14,129 nt of DNA from Bacteroidales bacterium (GTDB lineage: Bacteria > Bacteroidota > Bacteroidia > Bacteroidales > UBA3663). The stretch lies in NCBI GenBank assembly GCA_017632695.1, contig JAGBQS010000177.1, forward strand, positions 1 to 14,129. The letters are read 5' to 3'. How positions within the stretch are numbered: position 1 is the stretch's first letter; each line of letters starts with the position of its first letter. A program made the position numbers and the translations under genes. Below the pieces are notes generated by a model, which was not told the origin of the DNA, made no database searches, and saw nothing but the letters and a program-made list of their open reading frames with translations. Positions 7,128 to 12,910 of this stretch are shown piece after piece.

Positions 7128-7441
7128 CACCTTAATGGGACGTGGGACGATGGGACGCGGGACGCAATCCTGCCATCCGCCATCGGACCACGTCTGTTTT
7201 TATGCCCGAAAGTTCCGAAACAAAAGTCAGATTTTTGTCGGACACCCCAATTTTTCTCCTACAGAAGAAGGCAAACTCTCCCACAGGGGAGTAAAATTTT
7301 CCCAACGGGGGAGTAAAAATGTCGAGGTTTTGGAGGCTAAAAGTGACGCGCCAAAAAGCAAATCGCGGCTACAGATACCTCAGAGTCACATTCACCCGAA
7401 AACGTCCCACCGTCCCATCGTCCCATTGTCCCATTAAGGTG
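7128..7441. repeat. 314-bp element with 14-bp perfect terminal inverted repeats and GGGACG-type arms
   Basis: CACCTTAATGGGAC (7128-7141) is the exact reverse complement of GTCCCATTAAGGTG (7428-7441). Inward, the left arm continues as degenerate seven/eight-base repeats of the ATGGGACG type (to about 7160). The right arm mirrors this in inverse orientation (from about 7403) with four copies. The roughly 240 bases between the arms hold no gene but contain two copies of a small hairpin-forming motif (7279-7318). The structure recalls a non-autonomous (MITE-like) or other dispersed palindromic element. I do not recognise the family and see no clear target-site duplication. Confidence 0.65.
7279..7318. 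repeat. Two near-identical small palindromic repeats
   Basis: TCCCACAGGGGAGTAAAA (7279-7296) and TCCCAACGGGGGAGTAAAA (7300-7318) are tandem near-copies. Each can fold a short TCCC/GGGGA hairpin followed by GTAAAA. A partial third copy of the GGGAGTAA part occurs outside the inverted repeats at 7454-7461. Confidence 0.6.
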
Positions 7442-7451
7442 CTTTATGCCA

Positions 7452-7478
7452 AAGGGAGTAACAAAACGTTACCCCCTT
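7452..7478. other. Stem-loop just outside the inverted-repeat element
   Basis: AAGGGAGTAAC (7452-7462) pairs with GTTACCCCCTT (7468-7478) around an AAAAC loop, an 11-position stem with one A-C mismatch. No T-run follows on either strand, so it is not a typical intrinsic terminator. It may be an RNA or DNA structural element related to the neighbouring repeats. Confidence 0.5.
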
Positions 7479-7538
7479 CGGGATAAAAAGCCTTAAATCT
7501 GTACCACCGGAAAACAACTTAATCCCCTAAAACACCAA

Positions 7539-7569
7539 CAGCGTGGCTCCCTCTTTGGAAGTCACGCTG
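7539..7569 (-). terminator. Terminator-like hairpin at the end of the hexuronate operon
   Basis: CAGCGTGGCT (7539-7548) pairs with AGTCACGCTG (7560-7569) as a 10-bp stem with one G-U pair. Read on the minus strand it lies 28 bases after the stop of the transporter gene and is followed by a T-rich stretch (TTGGTGTTTTAGG). Position and shape fit a rho-independent terminator, though the T-run is interrupted. Confidence 0.6.
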
Positions 7570-7597
7570 CGTTATTTAATCCGAAAGGAATGGAGGA

Positions 7598-9166
7598 TTA
7601 TGCCTCGACCTTCTTGTACTTAGGAACCAGCGACTTCATGATGATCCACGCGGTGAGGTAAGCAACACCACAGAAGATGAACATGATGAAGTAACCGGCA
7701 GGCTTACCCTCGAAGCCCAGGAACTGGAAGGCTGCACCCTGCTCCTCGGCATGCGTGAAGAGCTTACCGGCAGCCATCTGGATCAGCATCGAACCGATAC
7801 CGCCAGCCATAGCGCCGATACCCGTAATGGTAGCAATGTAGTTCTTGGGGAACATATCGCCGATGGTTGAGAACAGGTTGGCCGACCAAGCCTGATGTCC
7901 TGCGCCTGCAATACCGATCAGGATGGCTGGCCACCAGGCGGTAGTAGCGCCCAACGGCTGGGCAAACAGGGCTGCAATCGGGAAGAATGCAAAGAGCAGC
8001 ATAGCCAGCATACGGCCTGCGTATGGCTCCATACCTTTCTTCTCGACGAAGATCTTAGGCAGATAGCCGCCGCCGATTGAGATGATGGTCACAATGGCAT
8101 AGAGCGTAAAGATGAGCGCCTGTCCCATACCGTCGGAAGCCTTGTAGCCGAACTGGTTCTGGAAGTACGAAGGTGCCCAGAACAGGAAGAACCACCATAC
8201 GCCATCGGTAAAGAACTTACCCACAACAAACGACCAGGTCTGCTTGAACTTGTAGTAGCGATAGAACGGCAGGTTGAGCAGCAGGATGCCTACATACAGC
8301 CACCAGGAAACGATCGGAGTCGGTTCGAGCATAGCCATGATGATGGCGCCGATACCCAGCACGAAGTAAATCCACGCATGTGAAAGCATCTGGATAGGAG
8401 CCTTCTCGGTAGCATTCTGAGGTTTCTCCTCAGTGGCATCGTCCTGATGAATGTACTCCAACTCTGCCTCGTTGACGTGCTTGGACTCTTCAGGCTTATC
8501 GTACATAAACTGCCAGAAGAACATCCAGATGAAGCCCAGACCGCCAATGATGATGAAGGCCATCTCCCAACCGAAGTTCTTGGCAAGCGGCGGGATGCAA
8601 AGAGGTGCAGCAAGGGCACCTACCGATGCGCCGGCGTTGAACAGAGAGGTTGCGAAAGCACGGTCTTTCTTTGGGAAATACTCGGCAGTAACCTTGATGG
8701 CTGCAGGGAAGTTACCAGCCTCGCCCAAAGCCAGAATGCCTCGGCAGAGGAGGAACAGCCATACAGAAGTGGAAGCAATAGCAACGGCAGCCTGAGTGCC
8801 AGCCTCGACGGCACGCAGGGCAGCTACACTATCCACACTGTCCACGAAGAGCGTTGTAGCCCAACCGCAGGCAGCATGAAGGCACGCACCGCCGCTCCAG
8901 ACGCCGATGGCAATGAGGTAACCCTTCTTGGTACCCATCCAATCGACAAACTTACCGGCAAAAAGGCACGCGATGGCATAGAAGATTGAGAACAAACCGG
9001 TGATTGTTCCGTAATCGGCATCGGTCCAGTGGAACTCGGGTTTAATGAACTCCTCGTAAGTGAGCGAGAGTACCTGACGGTCAAGGTAGTTGACGGTGGT
9101 TGCCACAAACAGCAGGCTGCAAAGCCACCAGCGCCAGTTAGACATTAGTTTTTGTTGTGTAGACAT
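7598..9166 (-). CDS. MFS hexuronate transporter, ExuT-like (ACS family)
   Basis: 522-aa inner-membrane transporter of the anion:cation symporter branch of the major facilitator superfamily, expected to import glucuronate and galacturonate with protons. Marks are NYLDRQ at residues 26-31, the loop motif GKFVDWMGTKKG at 71-82, and RGILALGEAGNFPAAIK at 142-158. It is longer than enterobacterial ExuT (roughly 430-470 aa). There is an inserted Ala/Val/Asp segment at about 105-132 between early helices, and a long central stretch at about 223-310 with a charged loop plus an extra hydrophobic segment pair (265-300) before the second half resumes at 310. Substrate is inferred from its place as last gene of the uxaC/kinase/aldolase unit. 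It is separated from the aldolase gene by 98 bases containing a strong hairpin. D-galacturonate versus D-glucuronate preference cannot be told. Confidence 0.88.
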   Translation of the reverse strand: MSTQQKLMSNWRWWLCSLLFVATTVNYLDRQVLSLTYEEFIKPEFHWTDADYGTITGLFSIFYAIACLFAGKFVDWMGTKKGYLIAIGVWSGGACLHAACGWATTLFVDSVDSVAALRAVEAGTQAAVAIASTSVWLFLLCRGILALGEAGNFPAAIKVTAEYFPKKDRAFATSLFNAGASVGALAAPLCIPPLAKNFGWEMAFIIIGGLGFIWMFFWQFMYDKPEESKHVNEAELEYIHQDDATEEKPQNATEKAPIQMLSHAWIYFVLGIGAIIMAMLEPTPIVSWWLYVGILLLNLPFYRYYKFKQTWSFVVGKFFTDGVWWFFLFWAPSYFQNQFGYKASDGMGQALIFTLYAIVTIISIGGGYLPKIFVEKKGMEPYAGRMLAMLLFAFFPIAALFAQPLGATTAWWPAILIGIAGAGHQAWSANLFSTIGDMFPKNYIATITGIGAMAGGIGSMLIQMAAGKLFTHAEEQGAAFQFLGFEGKPAGYFIMFIFCGVAYLTAWIIMKSLVPKYKKVEA

Positions 9167-9190
9167 GTAAGTAATTTTGATTAGCTGATA

Positions 9191-9208
9191 ATTAAGCGTA
9201 TTAAGCGT
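9191..9208. repeat. Tandem 9-mer between the aldolase and transporter genes
   Basis: ATTAAGCGT occurs twice in direct succession (9191-9199 and 9200-9208), directly next to the hairpin at 9208-9248. The role is unknown; it could be a protein-binding direct repeat or chance. Confidence 0.5.
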
Positions 9209-9248
9209 ATCACTTCACGGACACCTTTCGGGGTTCCATGAAGTGATA
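9208..9248 (-). other. Intercistronic stem-loop upstream of the transporter gene
   Basis: TATCACTTCA (9208-9217) and TGAAGTGATA (9239-9248) form a perfect 10-bp stem. Partial pairing continues in the 21-base loop (GGA 9219-9221 with TCC 9235-9237). No T-run follows on the minus strand. It more likely affects mRNA processing or stability between the aldolase and transporter genes than ends transcription. Confidence 0.55.
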
Positions 9249-9264
9249 AACATTTTACTGTAAC

Positions 9265-9933
9265 TTATTTCTTGAACGAAGCAATAGCCTCGAAGCATTC
9301 CTTGCACTTGTCGGTTACGTAAGCCCAGTCGCCGGCAGCAATCTTATCCTTCGGGAAGAGCTTCGAACCCATACCTACGCAATAAACGCCGGCCTCGAAC
9401 CACTTCTTCAGGTTATCGGCCTCGGGAGCAACGCCGCCTGTTACCATGATCTTCGACCAAGGCATAGGAGCCATAAGACCCTTGATGAGGTTTGGACCTA
9501 CAACGTCGCCAGGGAAGACCTTCGTGAAGTCGCAGCCCACCTCCTGTGCCTTGCCGATCTCCGATGGAGTGAGGCAGCCCGGGCAGTAGGTTACGCAACG
9601 GCGGTTGCAGACTACGGCGATGTCAGGGTTGAACAGCGGGCCGACTACGAAGCAGGCACCCAGCTGCATGTAAAGCGATGCTGTAGGAGCATCAACAACC
9701 GAACCTACGCCGAGGGCGAGTTCAGGGCACTCTTTGGCAGCCCACTTGTTGAGTTCGCCGAACACCTCGTGAGCAAAGTCACCGCGGTTTGTGAACTCGA
9801 AGGCACGTACGCCGCCTTCGTAGCAAGCCTTAACCACATTCTTGCAGATCTCAAGGTCCTTGTTGTAGAAAACCGGAACCATAGGTGCAGCCTTAATTTT
9901 GGCCATCACCTCGAATTTATCAAATTTTGCCAT
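9265..9933 (-). CDS. kdgA: KDPG/KHG aldolase (2-dehydro-3-deoxyphosphogluconate aldolase)
   Basis: 222-aa class I aldolase that splits 2-keto-3-deoxy-6-phosphogluconate into pyruvate and glyceraldehyde-3-phosphate, the last step of hexuronate breakdown. The catalytic set is in place: E46 and R50 in AFEFTNRG, the phosphate/Gly-rich turn GVGSVVDAP at 75-83, and Schiff-base lysine K138 in FTKVFPGD. Length is close to E. coli Eda (213 aa). It is rich in cysteines (C109, C113, C117, C120), an unusual cluster in the middle of the barrel that might be decorative or metal-related. It follows the kinase gene by 154 bases, and no clear promoter is seen in the gap, so it is probably cotranscribed. The start ATG at 9933 is preceded by tandem heptamers (9944-9972). 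Eda-type side activity on 4-hydroxy-2-ketoglutarate is possible. The symbol follows hexuronate operon usage; eda is equivalent. Confidence 0.93.
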   Translation of the reverse strand: MAKFDKFEVMAKIKAAPMVPVFYNKDLEICKNVVKACYEGGVRAFEFTNRGDFAHEVFGELNKWAAKECPELALGVGSVVDAPTASLYMQLGACFVVGPLFNPDIAVVCNRRCVTYCPGCLTPSEIGKAQEVGCDFTKVFPGDVVGPNLIKGLMAPMPWSKIMVTGGVAPEADNLKKWFEAGVYCVGMGSKLFPKDKIAAGDWAYVTDKCKECFEAIASFKK

Positions 9934-9943
9934 GTTATAAAAG

Positions 9944-9972
9944 AAGAGTAAAGAGTAAAGGGTAAAGAGTAA
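9944..9972. repeat. Tandem heptamer repeat in the aldolase leader
   Basis: Four successive TAAAGAG-type heptamers (one copy TAAAGGG) lie immediately upstream of the aldolase gene. On the transcribed minus strand this reads as a pyrimidine tract, CTCTTTA repeated. It may be a leader element influencing translation, or a slippage-prone simple repeat. Confidence 0.6.
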
Positions 9973-10087
9973 TGTAGTTTGATAAAGATGACAACATCAG
10001 ATGCGTTCGAGATACGTTGTTCGCAATCCGGACATCATCCTACTTATTTCATATACCCTTTGCTCAATATTTATTTTACACTCTAAA

Positions 10088-11113
10088 TCAGCGTTGTACT
10101 CGTCCATTAGCATTACCGCCGGCAAGGCTGAGAACCTCATCCTCGCTAACGAGGTTGTAGTCGCCGTTGATGGTGTGCTTCAGGGCAGAAGCAGCAACAG
10201 CGAACTCAAGAGCAGAAGCCTGATCGCCAGGATACTTCAGCATACCGTGAATCAGACCGCCCGAGAAAGAGTCACCGCCACCAACGCGGTCGATGATCGG
10301 GTTGATCTCGTAGCGCTTAGACTGATAGAACTCCTTGCCGTTGTAAATCAGAGCCTTCCAGCCGTTGTGGGTAGCCGAGAACGACTCGCGCAGGGTTGAA
10401 ACCACATACTTGAAGCCGAAAGCCTCCTTCATCTGACGGAAGATACCCTCGTAGCCGGCAGCATTGGTTTCGCCGCCTTCAACGTCAGCCTCAGGCTTGA
10501 AGCCAAGGCAGAGCTCAGCATCCTCCTCGTTGCAGATGCAGACATCAACATACTGCATCAGAGGACGCATGATGGAAATAGCCTTCTCGCTGGTCCAGAG
10601 CTTCTTGCGGAAGTTCAGGTCAACGGAAACGGTCACACCGTGACGCTTGGCAGCCTCGCAAGCCAGCTTGGTCAGTTCGGCAGCCTTATCGGAAATGGCA
10701 GGAGTGATACCCGACCAGTGGAACCAGTCGGCACCTTCCATGATAGCATCGAAATCGAAGTCCTTAGGATCGGCCTCGGCAATAGCAGAGTGAGCACGGT
10801 CGTAGATAACCTTTGAAGGACGCATCGAAGCGCCTGTCTCGCAGTAATACAGACCGATACGGTCGCCGCCACGGGCAATATAATCGGTCTTAACGCCATA
10901 ACGGCGCAGAGAGTTAACAGCAATCTGGCCAATCTCGTGCTTAGGGAGTTTGGTTACCAGATAGGCATCATGGCCATAGTTAGCGCAGCTGATGGCAACA
11001 TTTGCCTCACCGCCACCAGGGATAATACGAAATACATCGGTCTGTACGAAACGGTCGTTACCGTTTGGAGAAAGGCGGAGCATAATCTCGCCAAGGGTAA
11101 TAATTTTTCCCAT
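10088..11113 (-). CDS. kdgK: 2-keto-3-deoxygluconate kinase (PfkB family)
   Basis: 341-aa ribokinase/PfkB-family sugar kinase, expected to phosphorylate 2-keto-3-deoxygluconate to KDPG using ATP in the cytoplasm. The N-terminal PfkB signature is GGGEANVA at residues 33-40. The C-terminal signature IDRVGGGDSFSGG carries the catalytic base D281; it has GGGD where many family members have GAGD. Length is somewhat above E. coli KdgK (about 310 aa), mainly from an insertion around 207-230 (GFKPEADVEGGETN). Substrate is assigned from position between uxaC and the KDPG aldolase gene; PfkB sequence alone would not separate KDG kinase from fructokinase. A terminator-like hairpin (11181-11216) lies between uxaC and this gene, and no separate promoter matching the Bacteroidota consensus was found. 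Expression is therefore probably by partial read-through. Confidence 0.88.
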   Translation of the reverse strand: MGKIITLGEIMLRLSPNGNDRFVQTDVFRIIPGGGEANVAISCANYGHDAYLVTKLPKHEIGQIAVNSLRRYGVKTDYIARGGDRIGLYYCETGASMRPSKVIYDRAHSAIAEADPKDFDFDAIMEGADWFHWSGITPAISDKAAELTKLACEAAKRHGVTVSVDLNFRKKLWTSEKAISIMRPLMQYVDVCICNEEDAELCLGFKPEADVEGGETNAAGYEGIFRQMKEAFGFKYVVSTLRESFSATHNGWKALIYNGKEFYQSKRYEINPIIDRVGGGDSFSGGLIHGMLKYPGDQASALEFAVAASALKHTINGDYNLVSEDEVLSLAGGNANGRVQR

Positions 11114-11171
11114 AATAATATAATAATGTAAGTGGTTAAATTTTGTCTTTGTAAACGATTGTTCTCAACAT

Positions 11172-11216
11172 AAAAAGAACTCTTCAGTTAGAGAAAAAAT
11201 GTTCCCTAACTGAAGA
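11172..11216 (-). terminator. Intra-operon terminator-like hairpin between uxaC and kdgK
   Basis: TCTTCAGTTAG (11181-11191) and CTAACTGAAGA (11206-11216) form a perfect 11-bp stem with a 14-base loop. On the minus strand it is followed by GTTCTTTTTA (CTTTTT at 11172-11177). This is eight bases after the uxaC stop. It could end most uxaC transcripts and lower downstream gene expression, or protect the uxaC 3' end. Confidence 0.65.
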
Positions 11217-11224
11217 AATATTTT

Positions 11225-12640
11225 TTAGAACTTAAAGAAATTCTTGGCGTTGTTGTAGCAGATGTCTTCGATCATCTGGTTAACACGCTGCTCCTCATAA
11301 CCGGTGTATGGAACCAGACCGTCCTCGATGTCCTGACCTACCAGGTTGCAAAGCGTACGGCGGAAGTACTCATGACGAGGATAAGAGAGGAACGAGCGGC
11401 TGTCGGTCAGCATGCCCACAAAGCGTGAAAGCAGGCCCAGCACCGAAAGGGCGTTCATCTGCTTCTCCATACCGTCCTTCTGATCAAGGAACCACCAGCC
11501 CGAACCGAACTGGATCTTGCCGGCAACCGAACCGTCCTGGAAGTTACCCAGCATGGTTGCGATAACCTCGTTGGCCGATGGATTCAGACAGTACAGGATC
11601 GTCTTGGCCAGATGACCCTCGCTGTTCAGTTCATCGAGGAAGTGGCTCATAGCCTTAGCTGTGGTGAACTCGCCGATTGAATCGAAACCGGTATCGGCAC
11701 CCAGCTTGGCGAACATCTTGCTGTTGTTGTTGCGGATGGCACCGTAGTGATACTGCTGGGTCCAGCCCGAAGCATAGTCCATCTCGCCCTGAGCCTTCAT
11801 GTAGGCATGCTTGTACTTACGGATCTCCTCGGTTGAGAGAGCCTTGCCCGACAGAGCCTTATCCATGATGCCGTCAATCTCGGCCTCGGTGTATGGCTCG
11901 TCGTAGAACTCCTCGATACCGTGATCGGACAGACGGCAGCCCATCTCGGCAAAGAAGTCGTGACGCTTCTGGAGAGCATTTACCAGATCGGCAAACTTAC
12001 GGATATCCACACCGCTCACGCCCGAAAGCTTCTCAATATAAGCCTTCCAGGTGGCAGCCTCGATGTTCATACCTGCATCAGGACGCCAGGTTGGCAGCAT
12101 GCGGGTCTTGGCGGTCGGATCGGCAGCCACAATCTTGTGCCACTCCAAAGAGTCGGCAGGATCGTCGGTGGTGCAGACAACCTCCACATTATAATATTCC
12201 ATCAGACCGCGTGGGGTGAACTTCGGATCGTTGGCGATCAGATCGTTGCACTTGTCATAAATAGCACGCGCGTTGGTAGGATTCAGCGTCTCGTTGATAC
12301 CGAAGGCGGTCTTCAACTCCAGGTGAGTCCAGTGATAAAGAGGATTGCGGAAAGTGTAAGGAACCGTTTCGGCCCACTTCTCGAACTTTTCCCAGTCGGT
12401 AGTATCCTTACCGGTGCAGAAACGCTCGTCGATGCCGTTGGTACGCATAGCGCGCCACTTGTAGTGGTCGCCCATGAGCCAGATCTGGGCAATGGATTCA
12501 AAACGCTTGTTCTCAGCAACCATCTGAGGAATCAAATGACAATGATAATCGATGATGGGCATCTTTTTAGCATGCTCATGATACAACTTCTGCGCAGTCT
12601 CGGTTTGCAACAGGAAGTTTTCGTCCATAAACTTTTTCAT
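11225..12640 (-). CDS. uxaC: Uronate isomerase (glucuronate isomerase)
   Basis: 471-aa cytoplasmic enzyme of the amidohydrolase-like superfamily that converts D-glucuronate to D-fructuronate and D-galacturonate to D-tagaturonate, the entry step of the pathway. The full-length match to E. coli UxaC (470 aa) is supported by IIDYHCHL with H33 and H35 (metal site), TTDDP near residue 165, GCRLSDHG in the middle, and TDSRSFLSYPRHEYFRR from residue 412 (substrate-binding region). It is the first gene of a minus-strand unit with kdgK, kdgA and the MFS transporter, driven by a promoter at 12738-12768 that leaves a leader of about 90 bases. It is divergent from uxaB. The ATG at 12640 is chosen because the preceding bases are non-coding in character and the N-terminal MKKFMDENFLL matches the family start. 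Confidence 0.95.
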   Translation of the reverse strand: MKKFMDENFLLQTETAQKLYHEHAKKMPIIDYHCHLIPQMVAENKRFESIAQIWLMGDHYKWRAMRTNGIDERFCTGKDTTDWEKFEKWAETVPYTFRNPLYHWTHLELKTAFGINETLNPTNARAIYDKCNDLIANDPKFTPRGLMEYYNVEVVCTTDDPADSLEWHKIVAADPTAKTRMLPTWRPDAGMNIEAATWKAYIEKLSGVSGVDIRKFADLVNALQKRHDFFAEMGCRLSDHGIEEFYDEPYTEAEIDGIMDKALSGKALSTEEIRKYKHAYMKAQGEMDYASGWTQQYHYGAIRNNNSKMFAKLGADTGFDSIGEFTTAKAMSHFLDELNSEGHLAKTILYCLNPSANEVIATMLGNFQDGSVAGKIQFGSGWWFLDQKDGMEKQMNALSVLGLLSRFVGMLTDSRSFLSYPRHEYFRRTLCNLVGQDIEDGLVPYTGYEEQRVNQMIEDICYNNAKNFFKF

Positions 12641-12737
12641 TTACGTTTGGGTTTATTTTGATGTTTTGATAAGACTAAAGTCAGTCAGAATGACGAATAA
12701 TGATAAAAACTAATGCATTTTCTCACAATTCGTGCTG

Positions 12738-12768
12738 CGAAGATAAGTTTTTTTTCAATTACTGCAAA
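12738..12768 (-). promoter_or_regulatory. Bacteroidota-type promoter for the uxaC operon
   Basis: On the minus strand, TTTG (plus-strand CAAA at 12765-12768), 19 bases, then TATCTTCG (plus-strand CGAAGATA at 12738-12745) match the consensus with one change in the -7 element. It gives an RNA start about 90 bases before the uxaC ATG. Confidence 0.6.
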
Positions 12769-12787
12769 AAAAAAGCGGTTTTTTTTG
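12765..12787. promoter_or_regulatory. A9-GCGG-T8 near-palindrome shared by divergent promoters
   Basis: A C, nine A, GCGG, eight T and a G form a 23-bp near-palindrome. Its left end (CAAA) is the -33 element of the uxaC promoter and its right end (TTTG) is the -33 element of the uxaB promoter. The A/T tracts may be intrinsically bent, and the arrangement invites joint control by one factor; this is inference. Confidence 0.55.
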
Positions 12788-12815
12788 TGAAAAATAAATA
12801 TGTTTTGTATCTTTG
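12784..12815 (+). promoter_or_regulatory. Bacteroidota-type promoter for uxaB
   Basis: TTTG at 12784-12787, 20 bases, then TATCTTTG at 12808-12815 match the consensus exactly. The predicted RNA start is near 12821, about 90 bases before the uxaB ATG at 12911. Confidence 0.75.
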
Positions 12816-12826
12816 CGGTCGAAAAT

Positions 12827-12850
12827 AGTCGAAAACGACTTGTTTTTTTT
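12827..12850 (+). terminator. Terminator-like hairpin at the start of the uxaB leader
   Basis: AGTCG (12827-12831), loop AAAA, CGACT (12836-12840) followed by TGTTTTTTTT form a five-pair stem with a T-tract only a few bases after the predicted uxaB start. It resembles a small intrinsic terminator, but the stem is short. An attenuation role is possible; alternatively it simply shields the 5' end of the RNA. Confidence 0.35.
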
Positions 12851-12910
12851 ACTTATTCTTACGATTATACTTTATATTACACATCATAAACTCAAATTGT
12901 TATTTATAAC

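Larger units (their letters stand above)
6918..7597. other. Gene-free region of about 680 bases
   Basis: No convincing gene was found. From left to right it holds the promoter of the accessory unit (6963-6995), about 130 bases of AT-rich DNA without recognised signals, the inverted-repeat element (7128-7441), a separate stem-loop (7452-7478), and the terminator-like hairpin of the hexuronate operon (7539-7569). One open frame on the plus strand (7087-7437) runs through the repeat arms and looks fortuitous. Confidence 0.7.

Noticed and set aside
7087..7437. 116-codon open frame on the plus strand
   Set aside because: It runs through both arms of the inverted-repeat element, its composition follows the repeats, and no promoter of the local type precedes it well.
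7128..7441. CRISPR array or integron attC site
   Set aside because: The repeats are degenerate seven/eight-base units without regular spacers, there are no cas or integrase genes, and the inner region is not attC-like.
11150..11162. LacI-type operator around TAAACGATTGTT, with a partial match TTACGATTA at 12859-12867
   Set aside because: Symmetry is poor and only ACGATT is shared; short AT-rich matches like this are expected by chance, and no regulator gene is in view.
11921..12661. 246-codon open frame on the plus strand
   Set aside because: It is antisense to uxaC, which has full-length family identity.
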